A DNA stretch of 64,000 bases, taken from the NCBI GenBank assembly GCA_910586645.1, contig CAJUIS010000002.1, forward strand, positions 1-64,000. The letters run 5' to 3'. The position numbers were made by a program, and so were the translations under genes. This document shows, in pieces, positions 7,877 to 15,946 of this stretch. Below the pieces are notes generated by a model. That model did no database searches. It had not been told where the DNA came from and saw nothing but the letters and a program-made list of their open reading frames with translations. The DNA is from an uncultured Lachnospiraceae bacterium (GTDB lineage Bacteria; Bacillota; Clostridia; Lachnospirales; Lachnospiraceae). The stretch's first letter is position 1. Each line of letters starts with the position of its first letter.

Positions 7877-8710
7877 TTATTGAAAGAATTCCACCGGATC
7901 CACCGGGACTCCGTCTTTCTGCAGTGCAAAGTAAAGATTGCTTCCTTCCAGAGAATAATATTTCGTAGGCTCGCTGACAAATCCAAGGCTGTTTCCGGCT
8001 TCAAGATAAGCCCCCGCCTCATAGGGAACCTCTTTAAGCTGTCCGTAAACTGCCGTATAGCCGTCTCCCAAATCCATAGTTACCGTGCATCCCGTCACTT
8101 CATTTGTGGAAATATCCGTAATTTTTCCGTTTGCGGCCGCCCTCACCTGATCGTTGACATTTCCGGCAATAATCACAGCCGGATTATACTTATACTGATC
8201 CAGCGTTGCAAAATACACCGTCTGATCCATACTGTAATCCAAAATAACAGAACCTCCCAAAGGCCACATAAGACCTGCCTGCGCGTCAAAATGAAGCTCC
8301 GTCTCAGAGGCATTCTGCATCTTTGCTGTTTCCACTGCCTCTTCTTTGTCTTTTGCTTCTTCCTGATTTTCCTCCTGCGCCGTCTCTACAACAGGATCCG
8401 CATCCACTTTCCGTATCACATCTTCCCTTTTTGGCGGAATCACAACAGATACTTTACGCGTCTCTTCTTTTTCCGGCTCTTCCTTCTTATCTTTTTTTTC
8501 TTTTTTCGCAACCTCTTCCCGTTTGTTTTCCACCCGCTCCTTCACGGCTGTCTGCTGCTTCGGAACATCTTCCTTTTTTTCTCTTCCGGTAAGCATGTAC
8601 ATGCCCATGACGCCTAAAACAGCGGCCAGGATGCATACCGCCGCTATTTTATACTGATTTCTCCGAAAAAAATTGTTGCCTCTTCTCATATCATCACCAT
8701 CCATAGTCAT
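7877..8710 (-). CDS. spoIIQ: SpoIIQ-type engulfment protein with degenerate M23/LytM domain
   Basis: A 277-residue bitopic protein: short basic cytoplasmic N-terminus, one transmembrane helix (about residues 22-42), a long Lys/Glu-rich linker (to about 140) and a C-terminal LytM-like domain. It follows spoIID, the arrangement seen in many clostridia. In the forespore membrane SpoIIQ binds mother-cell SpoIIIAH to build the intercellular channel. The zinc-peptidase residues are missing: the HxxxD site reads YKYNPAVII, the YxHL position reads VYGQL and HLHFEL is replaced by NLYFAL, so catalysis is unlikely and a structural role, as in Bacillus subtilis SpoIIQ, is inferred. The exact start is uncertain because no strong ribosome site is visible. 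Confidence 0.85.
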   Translation of the reverse strand: MTMDGDDMRRGNNFFRRNQYKIAAVCILAAVLGVMGMYMLTGREKKEDVPKQQTAVKERVENKREEVAKKEKKDKKEEPEKEETRKVSVVIPPKREDVIRKVDADPVVETAQEENQEEAKDKEEAVETAKMQNASETELHFDAQAGLMWPLGGSVILDYSMDQTVYFATLDQYKYNPAVIIAGNVNDQVRAAANGKITDISTNEVTGCTVTMDLGDGYTAVYGQLKEVPYEAGAYLEAGNSLGFVSEPTKYYSLEGSNLYFALQKDGVPVDPVEFFQ

Positions 8711-8778
8711 ATTTGCTGTATCACGTTACAATTTTATAACGCTGCTGACTATAGTCTGTGCGTATTTCAGAGTTTTAT

Positions 8779-9711
8779 TCAATCATACCGGGTAACAAAT
8801 TCTATTTCCGAATAAAAATATTTTAAAATGTCTTTATAGGAAAATCCGTCCTTCGCAAGCTGATTCGCCCCGTAAAGGCTTGCGCCGAGGCCATGTCCAA
8901 GGCCTTTTGACAGAACCCTGATTTCCCCGTCTACCTCTTTCAAAGAAAACGCAGAAGAATTCCAGCCATACAAAAGCCGTATTTCCTCTCCGGAATGAAC
9001 TGCCCCGTCAACTGCAATTTCTGTTACATACCCTGCCTGATCTCTTTGATTGATCACAATTTTCCCAAGCAGATCCGCCGCGGTGAGGCCGGACGCGGCA
9101 GCCCTCGTCTCCTCGCTGAAAAGCTCTCCTCCTTTTTCAACCAACTGCTGAGGAGTATAAAAAATCACCTTTAAAAAATCCTCCGACGTAAGATCCATTC
9201 TTCCGTCCACACTTTTTAAATAAGGAAATTCTTCATTTTCATAAACTTCCGATGCGTTTCTGGTGTATCCTGCGCTGCACCTGTGAAAATCCGCCCGTAT
9301 ATACGTCCCTCCGCACACCATGGCCACCCCTTTTGTATCTTCCACACAGCTTTCCAGCAGGCTGTAGTATTCCGAAAAACTGTCCTGCCCCCAAAGTCGG
9401 ATCATCTCTCCTTTTGTCAGACCTTCCGGCAGGCTTTCGCCCCGTTCAACCGCCAGAAGACAGTTTGTCCGGACAATGACCGCCTGTGCTTTAATCGCTT
9501 CCGTTTCCGTATTCATCGAAATCTCATTAGCGAGAATGCCCGGCAGGATTCCCTCGTCTAATCCGGTATCCCCGGCCGTCTCTGTAGACGGCAGAAATTC
9601 CATATTCTGAATGGAATCCTCCCCGCTTCCCTGTATCAGAAACGTAAACACGACCGGAATCAGTATAAATAATGCAATTGTGCAGACCATACGATATAAA
9701 AAATGCTTCAT
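8779..9711 (-). CDS. spoIID: Stage II sporulation protein D (lytic transglycosylase)
   Basis: A 310-residue SpoIID-family protein with an N-terminal transmembrane anchor (about residues 9-27). The catalytic glutamate region reads GILANEISMNTETEAIKAQA; HRCSAGYTRNASEVY and GLGHGLGASLYGANQLAKDG are the other conserved blocks. SpoIID cleaves glycan strands and, with SpoIIP and SpoIIM, drives engulfment of the forespore. It is followed by the SpoIIQ-type gene. The start codon lies inside a terminator-like hairpin (9705-9729) and has no clear Shine-Dalgarno sequence, which suggests separate, regulated expression. Confidence 0.94.
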   Translation of the reverse strand: MKHFLYRMVCTIALFILIPVVFTFLIQGSGEDSIQNMEFLPSTETAGDTGLDEGILPGILANEISMNTETEAIKAQAVIVRTNCLLAVERGESLPEGLTKGEMIRLWGQDSFSEYYSLLESCVEDTKGVAMVCGGTYIRADFHRCSAGYTRNASEVYENEEFPYLKSVDGRMDLTSEDFLKVIFYTPQQLVEKGGELFSEETRAAASGLTAADLLGKIVINQRDQAGYVTEIAVDGAVHSGEEIRLLYGWNSSAFSLKEVDGEIRVLSKGLGHGLGASLYGANQLAKDGFSYKDILKYFYSEIEFVTRYD

Positions 9712-9729
9712 ATCTTAAATATATGAAGC
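9705..9729. terminator. Hairpin downstream of rsmA that contains the spoIID start codon
   Basis: Perfect 9-bp arms 9705-9713 and 9721-9729 with a 7-base loop. On the plus strand it is followed by seven T residues, on the minus strand by ATTTTTTATA. The spoIID ATG (9711-9709) is in one arm. It may end rsmA transcripts and at the same time hide the spoIID start in read-through RNA. Confidence 0.6.
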
Positions 9730-9740
9730 GTTTTTTTCAT

Positions 9741-10613
9741 TTATTCCTCTGAAAAACATTTTATTTTGTTTGAAAGCTCTGCAAACTGCTCCAAAGAGAG
9801 CGTCTCTCCCCTTATATTTTCAGGCACGCCCAGAGCAAGGATACTCTCTTTTATCTGCTCTCTGGAGAGAGAAAACCCTCCGTTATTTTTAAGCCCGTTT
9901 GCAAGCGTCTTTCTTCTCTGGTTAAAAGAAGCCCGGATAATGGAAAACATCAGTCTTTCATCCTCCACGTTTACCGGAGGCGCCTGACGCCGAACCAGCC
10001 GAATCACTGCGCTTCCCACATTCGGCCTTGGCATAAAACAATTCGGCGGCACGTTTGCCACCACTTTCGGCTCTGCATAATACTGAACCGCCAGAGAAAG
10101 CGCCCCGTATTCCTTGCTGCCCGGCCGCGCCTGCATACGCCCCGCAACCTCTTTTTGAACCATAATCGTCATACTTTCCACAGGAATGCCGCTCTCCAGA
10201 ATCCCCATGACAATCGGCGTCGTAATATAATAAGGAAGATTTGCAACAATTTTAATCGGTTTTCCTTCATTTTTTTCCCTTACAAAAGCATCCAAATCCA
10301 GCTTTAAAATATCTCCGCAGATAATTTCCGCATTGTCATATTCCTTAAGCGTATCTTCCAAAATCGGAATCAGATTCCTGTCTATTTCAACTGCCGCCAC
10401 TCTGCCCGCGCTTTCACAAAGATACTGCGTCATCGTTCCGATGCCCGGGCCGATTTCCAAAACAAAATCATCTTTCCGCACTTCTGCGCTGCGGATAATT
10501 TTTTCCAGAATATTCGCATCAATTAAAAAATTCTGTCCAAACCTCTTTTGAAAATTAAAATTATATTTTCGGAGCGCTTCTATCGTATTTCCGGGATTTC
10601 CCAAATATGCCAT
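9741..10613 (-). CDS. rsmA: 16S rRNA (adenine1518/1519-N6)-dimethyltransferase
   Basis: A 290-residue KsgA/RsmA enzyme that dimethylates two adjacent adenines in the 3' terminal hairpin of 16S rRNA during small-subunit assembly, using S-adenosylmethionine. Motifs: RFGQNFLID near the N-terminus, the SAM-binding VLEIGPGIGTMTQYL and the catalytic NLPYYITTPI. The ATG at 10613 (MAYLGNPGNTIEAL) is chosen over the ATG at 10682, because the longer version begins inside the promoter and adds a basic non-homologous stretch. A good promoter lies at 10654-10682. Confidence 0.95.
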   Translation of the reverse strand: MAYLGNPGNTIEALRKYNFNFQKRFGQNFLIDANILEKIIRSAEVRKDDFVLEIGPGIGTMTQYLCESAGRVAAVEIDRNLIPILEDTLKEYDNAEIICGDILKLDLDAFVREKNEGKPIKIVANLPYYITTPIVMGILESGIPVESMTIMVQKEVAGRMQARPGSKEYGALSLAVQYYAEPKVVANVPPNCFMPRPNVGSAVIRLVRRQAPPVNVEDERLMFSIIRASFNQRRKTLANGLKNNGGFSLSREQIKESILALGVPENIRGETLSLEQFAELSNKIKCFSEE

Positions 10614-10653
10614 ACATACCTCGCTTCTTCTCTTCCGCTTTCCTGCGAGTTTG

Positions 10654-10682
10654 AATATAGCACAGCATCCGGTCAATTTCAA
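10654..10682 (-). promoter_or_regulatory. Sigma-A promoter of rsmA
   Basis: Minus-strand TTGAAA (10682-10677) and TATATT (10659-10654) with 17 bases between, about 40 bases upstream of the chosen rsmA start. Confidence 0.6.
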
Positions 10683-10705
10683 GGGAACAAATTTTCGATT
10701 CCCTC

Positions 10706-10734
10706 TTGCATCAGCAGGAATCCTGTGTTATGAT
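10706..10734 (+). promoter_or_regulatory. Sigma-A promoter of the radical SAM/DUF4130 operon
   Basis: TTGCAT (10706-10711) and TATGAT (10729-10734) with a 17-base spacer, about 40 bases upstream of the radical SAM start. It is back to back with the rsmA promoter. Confidence 0.65.
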
Positions 10735-10772
10735 ACTCACATAAGAACATTTGTTTGTAAAGGAGGCATACG

Positions 10773-12128
10773 ATGAACCGCACCGTGATTCCATATTCCA
10801 ACGCCCCGACTGCGCGCCTGTCCCCATCTGTCATGGAGAAGCTTACCATCCTGACCGACGCCGCCAAGTACGACGTCGCCTGCACCTCAAGCGGCATAGA
10901 CCGCAGAGGAGACGGAACCGGCATCGGCAATGCGTCCGCCTGCGGCATCTGTCACTCATTTTCAGCCGACGGACGCTGCGTGTCCCTTCTGAAAATCCTG
11001 CTCACCAATGAATGTATTTTTAACTGTTCCTATTGTCAGAATAACTGCAATTCCGACGTCCCCCGCGCTACTTTCACGCCGGAAGAAATCTGCACCCTTA
11101 CGATTGAATTTTACCGCAGGAACTACATCGAAGGACTGTTCTTAAGCTCCGGCATTATCGTAAGTCCCAACTACACTATGGACTTAATTTACCAGGTTCT
11201 TTTCCGTTTGCGGACAGTCTATCGTTTTCAGGGCTACATCCATGTCAAAGCGATTCCCGGAGCGGATCCCCTTCTGATTGAAAAGGCCGGCTTCCTTGCT
11301 GACCGCATGAGCGTTAATTTAGAGCTTCCCACCAGCGACGCGCTTCGAAAACTCGCTCCATGTAAATCGCGGAACACGATTCTAAAACCCATGCGCCAGA
11401 TTCAAAATAACATTATACAGAACAAAAACGAACTGGCCCTTTTTCAAAACTCTCCCAGGTTTGTCCCTGCCGGACAAAGCACACAGATGATTATCGGCGC
11501 CACGCCGGAGAGCGACTTTCAGATTATAAGCGTTGCGGAGAGCCTCTATCAGAAATTTGATTTAAAGCGCGTTTTCTACTCCGCTTTTGTAAACGTAAGC
11601 CACAATTCAAACCTTCCGGCGCTTTCCGAAGGCCCGCCGCTTCTGCGGGAACACCGTCTCTATCAGGCTGACTGGCTGCTTCGCTATTATCATTTTTCGG
11701 CAGACGAGCTGCTTTCCGAAGCGCGCCCGAATTTTAATATTTATCTGGATCCCAAGTGCGACTGGGCGCTGCGCCATCTGGAATATTTTCCGGTAGAGAT
11801 CAATGCCGCAGATTATAAAACGCTGCTCCGCGTTCCGGGCATCGGAGCAAAATCCGCCAAACGTATCGTAAAAGCAAGGCAGGGAAGCCGCCTGGATTTT
11901 TCCGATCTGAAGAAAATCGGCGTAGTTCTAAAACGCGCGCTCTACTTTATCACCTGCTCCGGCCATATGATGTATCCGGTCAAAATAGACGAAGATTATA
12001 TCTGCAGGAATCTCCTCTCCGACAAAACACAGATTCCCAGAGAGCTTAAAAATGAAAACTACCGTCAGATTTCCCTTTTTGACGACATATCCTATGGAGG
12101 TTTTGAGCATGTACGTATTTCAATGTGA
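10773..12128 (+). CDS. Putative DNA modification/repair radical SAM protein (TIGR03916-like)
   Basis: A 451-residue radical SAM enzyme. The iron-sulphur cluster motif CIFNCSYC is at Cys81, Cys85 and Cys88, preceded by further cysteines (CGICHSFSADGRC), and a helix-hairpin-helix DNA-binding element (PVEINAADYKTLLRVPGIGA) follows at about 340-370. This layout matches the family annotated as radical SAM protein linked to uracil-DNA glycosylase, distantly like spore photoproduct lyase. The start follows AAAGGAGG. The next gene is its usual partner (DUF4130) and overlaps it by 20 bases. The substrate of the pair is not known to me. Confidence 0.87.
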   Translation: MNRTVIPYSNAPTARLSPSVMEKLTILTDAAKYDVACTSSGIDRRGDGTGIGNASACGICHSFSADGRCVSLLKILLTNECIFNCSYCQNNCNSDVPRATFTPEEICTLTIEFYRRNYIEGLFLSSGIIVSPNYTMDLIYQVLFRLRTVYRFQGYIHVKAIPGADPLLIEKAGFLADRMSVNLELPTSDALRKLAPCKSRNTILKPMRQIQNNIIQNKNELALFQNSPRFVPAGQSTQMIIGATPESDFQIISVAESLYQKFDLKRVFYSAFVNVSHNSNLPALSEGPPLLREHRLYQADWLLRYYHFSADELLSEARPNFNIYLDPKCDWALRHLEYFPVEINAADYKTLLRVPGIGAKSAKRIVKARQGSRLDFSDLKKIGVVLKRALYFITCSGHMMYPVKIDEDYICRNLLSDKTQIPRELKNENYRQISLFDDISYGGFEHVRISM

Positions 12129-12897
12129 AGACAGCATCGACGGTATTTTCACCGGGGTCTATGACGCCTGGGCCAGCCGCCTGGGCCATAAAAACATCCG
12201 GCTTTCTTCCTGCAAAAACGAAAATCTTACCCTTTTTTCCGAATACATCCCGGTATGCACTGATTTCAAAAAAAGCCGTAAAGTCTCGCGCACTCTGATT
12301 TTGCGCCTTGGAACCGGATTTTATGAGACTGTCTGCAGCAGCGCCATGGCAGACGGAAGTTTGAGAAATCTTCCCATGGACAAAGCAAACGCCATTTATC
12401 AGACCATCGTTCTTGCTCTTTCTCTTCCCGAGGGAGCAAAAGTCCTTGAATACCTGGGTGAGCCCTGCATCGCCTGCATTTTTGAGCTTCGCCGCCAGAC
12501 CAGGAACGAAGGCCATCACCTTCTGGAATTTTTGCGCTTCGCCGAACTGAAAAACGGCATTTTATTCGCACAGATCCATCCCAAAAACGACGTCCTGCCG
12601 ATTCTTGCCGATCACTTCACCAACCGGCTGCCTCTGGAAAACTTTATTATTTATGACGCCGTGCATCAGACTGCCGCCGTCCACAGCGCTTCCAAAGACT
12701 ATCTGATTGTGGACGCGTCTTCTTTAAATTCCGATCTCATTTGCGAGTTTTCACCGGAAGAAGAATCCTTTCGCAGGCTCTGGCGCGCATTTTTTGAAAC
12801 GATTGCCATAGAAGCCCGCGCAAATCCAAAACTGCAAATCCAAAATATCCCCAAACGCTTTTGGGCGGATACGGTAGAGCTTCGGGAAAAATTATAA
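12109..12897 (+). CDS. DUF4130 / TIGR03915-family putative DNA metabolism protein
   Basis: A 262-residue protein. The opening YVFQCEDSIDGIFTGVYDAW and the later ADHFTNRLPLENFIIYD are typical of DUF4130, the partner of the preceding radical SAM protein; in some genomes it is fused to a uracil-DNA glycosylase domain, which is absent here. ATG at 12109 is chosen because GGAGG lies 9 bases upstream inside the previous gene; the ATG at 12052 lacks one. The tight overlap indicates coupled translation. Molecular activity is unknown; a DNA repair role is inferred from family linkage. Confidence 0.83.
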   Translation: MYVFQCEDSIDGIFTGVYDAWASRLGHKNIRLSSCKNENLTLFSEYIPVCTDFKKSRKVSRTLILRLGTGFYETVCSSAMADGSLRNLPMDKANAIYQTIVLALSLPEGAKVLEYLGEPCIACIFELRRQTRNEGHHLLEFLRFAELKNGILFAQIHPKNDVLPILADHFTNRLPLENFIIYDAVHQTAAVHSASKDYLIVDASSLNSDLICEFSPEEESFRRLWRAFFETIAIEARANPKLQIQNIPKRFWADTVELREKL

Positions 12898-12951
12898 ATT
12901 TTTTAAAATTTATTGTTTTTTGCGCAAAATATTTTATTTTCCGAAAATGGG

Positions 12952-12960
12952 TGGTATAAT
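12952..12960 (+). promoter_or_regulatory. Extended -10 promoter of trkA-trkH
   Basis: TGG followed by a consensus TATAAT (12955-12960), an extended -10. The -35 region is poor (AT-rich). It lies about 60 bases upstream of trkA. Confidence 0.5.
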
Positions 12961-13022
12961 AGAGCCGATTATGGATCAAAACAAAATACGATTGTACATC
13001 CACAGAGGAGGATTATGTCACC

Positions 13023-14411
13023 ATGCCAAAAATCAGAAATCCCATCCACACGGGATTGAGCATCATTATCGTAGGCTGCGGAAAAGTCGGTTCCACATTG
13101 ATTGAGCAGCTCAGCAAAGAAGGACATGATATCACCATTATCGATCATAACGCCCAAAAAGTACAGGAGGTGGCCAGCCAGTACGACATCATGGGACTCG
13201 CCGGAAACGGCGCCAGCTATAACGTACAGATGGAAGCAGGCATTGAAAATGCAGATTTAATCATTGCCGTCACAAATTCAGACGAACTGAACCTGCTCTG
13301 CTGCACCGTAGCGAAACAGGTCGGCAACTGCGCCGCCATTGCAAGAGTCCGTACGCCGGACTACAGCAGCGAAGCCGCTTACTTAAGAGACCGGCTTGGC
13401 CTTGCCCTGATTATCAATCCGGAACTTGAAGCCGCAAGGGAAGCCGCGCGCATCCTGTATCTTCCGACGGCTCTTGAAATCAACCCCTTTGCCCACGGGC
13501 AGGCGGAGCTTATCAAGTTCAAAATCCCGGAAGGAAATGTATTAAGCGGCATGAGCATTGCCTACCTTGGAAAGCATATTGCGCCCGACATTCTTATCTG
13601 CGCCATTGAGCGCTGCGGGGAAGTCCATATTCCTTCCGGCAATTTTCAAATGGAAGCTGGCGATGTTATTTCCTTTGTCGCCACCCGCAAATGCAGCAAG
13701 CATTTTCTGGAAGATATCGGCTTTAAAACGCGACGGGTGAAAAACGTTATGATTATCGGCGGCGGCAAAGCGACCTACTACCTTGCCGTCCAGCTTATCC
13801 ATATGGGAATTTCCGTTAAAATCATTGAACGCGACAGACAGCGCTGCGAAGAGCTCAGCACACTCCTTCCAAAAGCGGTCATTATAAACGGCGACGGAAC
13901 CGATCCGGAACTTTTAACGGAAGAAGGAATTGAATATATGGAGTCTTTTATCGCCCTGACCGGGGTTGACGAAGAAAATGTCCTTCTTACCCTGCACGCA
14001 AGGCAGGTTTCCAATGCAAAAGTCATTACAAAGATTAATCACCTTGCATTTAAAGGCGTTATCAGCCGCCTGGATTTAGGCAGCGTAATCTATCCAAGAT
14101 ACATAACGTCAGAAGCCATTATCGCCTATGTCCGCGCAAAGAAAAATTCTATGGACAGCAATATCGAGACTCTTTACCATATGTTTGACCACCGTGTGGA
14201 AGCCATTGAATTCCGCATTGATGAAGATTCCAAAGTAACGGGCTCCCCCCTTATGAATCTTTCGTTAAAGGAAAATCTTCTTGTGGCCTCCATAAACCGC
14301 AACGGCTCCGTCCTGATTCCAAGCGGCCAGGATTCCATTCAGGTTGGGGACAGCGTAATGATTGTTACAACCCATACGGGATTCAAAGATATTCTGGACA
14401 TTTTAAAGTAA
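13023..14411 (+). CDS. trkA: Trk/Ktr potassium uptake regulatory protein TrkA
   Basis: A 462-residue cytoplasmic gating protein made of two RCK units, each with an NAD(H)/nucleotide-binding Rossmann fold (IIVGCGKVGSTLIEQL near residue 14; MIIGGGKATYYLAVQL near 242) followed by a TrkA-C domain. It forms the ring that controls the TrkH channel encoded next. The ATG at 13023 lies 11 bases after AGGAGG; another ATG at 13015 is closer but out of frame and gives only a short peptide. Only 9 bases separate it from trkH. Confidence 0.94.
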   Translation: MPKIRNPIHTGLSIIIVGCGKVGSTLIEQLSKEGHDITIIDHNAQKVQEVASQYDIMGLAGNGASYNVQMEAGIENADLIIAVTNSDELNLLCCTVAKQVGNCAAIARVRTPDYSSEAAYLRDRLGLALIINPELEAAREAARILYLPTALEINPFAHGQAELIKFKIPEGNVLSGMSIAYLGKHIAPDILICAIERCGEVHIPSGNFQMEAGDVISFVATRKCSKHFLEDIGFKTRRVKNVMIIGGGKATYYLAVQLIHMGISVKIIERDRQRCEELSTLLPKAVIINGDGTDPELLTEEGIEYMESFIALTGVDEENVLLTLHARQVSNAKVITKINHLAFKGVISRLDLGSVIYPRYITSEAIIAYVRAKKNSMDSNIETLYHMFDHRVEAIEFRIDEDSKVTGSPLMNLSLKENLLVASINRNGSVLIPSGQDSIQVGDSVMIVTTHTGFKDILDILK

Positions 14412-14420
14412 CAGGAGGAT

Positions 14421-15887
14421 ATGATGAACAGTTCCATTATCCGTTTCATTCTGGGAAACGTATTAAAAATAGAAGGATTGCTTTTATTCCTTCCCGCTAT
14501 TGTATCCGGAATTTACTTTGAACATGAAGGGCTTTATTATGTCAGCGTGGCAGCCGTCTGCCTGATCCTTGGGTTTCTGATGACCAGAAAAACTCCGGAA
14601 AGCCAGGTGTTTTATCTGAAGGAAGGATGCATTACCACCGCTTTAAGCTGGATCCTTCTCAGCTTTTTCGGCTGCCTTCCATTTTATCTGAGCAGGGAAA
14701 TTCCATCCTTTGCGGACGCATTATTCGAAACAATCTCCGGATTTACCACAACAGGAGCCAGCATTTTAAGCGACGTTGAAGCTCTTTCTCACTGCGCCCT
14801 GTTCTGGAGGAGCTTTACCCACTGGATTGGCGGTATGGGCGTTCTGGTCTTTCTGCTTGCCGTCATACCTTTGAGCGGAGGTTCCCACATCAACCTGATG
14901 CGCGCGGAAAGCCCGGGGCCTTCCGTAGGAAAACTGGTTCCGAAAATCCGCTACACGGCCAGAATCCTGTACGTGATTTACTTTATAATGACAGTGGCTG
15001 AAATTCTCCTGCTGCTTGCCGGAGGAATGCCTCTTTTTGACGCTCTGACCACAAGCTTTGGTACGGCAGGAACGGGGGGATTCGGAATCAAAAACGACAG
15101 CTTTATGAGCTACTCCCCTTATCTGCAGTGGATTGTCACTATTTTTATGATACTTTTTGGGGTCAATTTCAATGCCTACTATCTGATTCTGTTCGGAAAA
15201 CTGAAAAAAGCTCTTTTCATAGAAGAAGTGCGCGCATATTTTGTCATTATACTGGCGGCTTCAGCCATTATTTTCTTTAATATTGTAAATACCTGCTCCG
15301 GAATTTTTGAAGCGCTGACACACGCAGCATTCCAGGTCGGCTCTATTATTACAACGACCGGATTTTCTTCCGTAGATTTTGACCTGTGGCCTGAAACCAG
15401 CCATACCATCTTAGTTCTTCTGATGTTTATCGGCGCCTGCGCCGGAAGCACCGGAGGGGGAATTAAAGTTTCCCGCTTTCTCATACTGGTGAAAACGGTG
15501 ATCAAAGAAATGAACTCCTATATCCATCCAAAAAGCATCAAGAAAATCAAAATGGACGGAAAGTGCGTCGAACATGAAGTCGTTCGCTCTACAAACGTTT
15601 ACCTGATTACGTTTGTGATTATTTTTTCCGTATCCGTATTTGCAATTTCCATTGACGGCAAAGATTTGACGACCAATTTTACCGCGGTAGCGGCTACCAT
15701 TAATAACATAGGCCCCGGCCTGGCTTTGGTAGGCCCTACGCAAAATTTCGGCCATTTTTCTGTTTTTTCCAAATACGTGCTGATGTTTGACATGATGGCG
15801 GGAAGATTAGAGCTCTTTCCTCTTTTAATCCTGTTCCATCCTGCGGCATGGAAAGATTTGTTTACCAGAAGGTTTTCCCAGAAATAA
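14421..15887 (+). CDS. trkH: TrkH-family potassium transporter, membrane subunit
   Basis: A 488-residue polytopic membrane protein with the four pore-loop repeats of the SKT superfamily, seen as ETISGFTTTGAS, TSFGTAGTGGFG, QVGSIITTTGFSSVD and TINNIGPGLALVGP. The glycines in these loops form the potassium filter. With TrkA it makes a potassium uptake system. The start follows AGGAGGAT, with a second in-frame ATG one codon later. A terminator follows. Confidence 0.95.
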   Translation: MMNSSIIRFILGNVLKIEGLLLFLPAIVSGIYFEHEGLYYVSVAAVCLILGFLMTRKTPESQVFYLKEGCITTALSWILLSFFGCLPFYLSREIPSFADALFETISGFTTTGASILSDVEALSHCALFWRSFTHWIGGMGVLVFLLAVIPLSGGSHINLMRAESPGPSVGKLVPKIRYTARILYVIYFIMTVAEILLLLAGGMPLFDALTTSFGTAGTGGFGIKNDSFMSYSPYLQWIVTIFMILFGVNFNAYYLILFGKLKKALFIEEVRAYFVIILAASAIIFFNIVNTCSGIFEALTHAAFQVGSIITTTGFSSVDFDLWPETSHTILVLLMFIGACAGSTGGGIKVSRFLILVKTVIKEMNSYIHPKSIKKIKMDGKCVEHEVVRSTNVYLITFVIIFSVSVFAISIDGKDLTTNFTAVAATINNIGPGLALVGPTQNFGHFSVFSKYVLMFDMMAGRLELFPLLILFHPAAWKDLFTRRFSQK

Positions 15888-15904
15888 CCCGAACAAAAAG
15901 CCAG

Positions 15905-15946
15905 ACGGCAGACAGAACGCCCCGTTCTGCCTGCCGTACTTTTTCT
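15905..15946. terminator. Terminator of the trkA-trkH operon
   Basis: Fourteen-base arms 15905-15918 and 15924-15937 with one mismatch, followed by TTTTT on the plus strand. It lies just after trkH and before the convergent aldo-keto reductase gene. Confidence 0.85.

Noticed and set aside
7718..8617. A 299-codon open frame on the plus strand
   Set aside because: It is antisense to the spoIIQ-type gene and its Phe/Arg/His-rich product reflects the Lys/Glu-rich linker on the other strand.
13015..13017. ATG closer to AGGAGG as the trkA start
   Set aside because: It is out of frame with TrkA, gives a peptide of about a dozen codons and lies too near the ribosome site.
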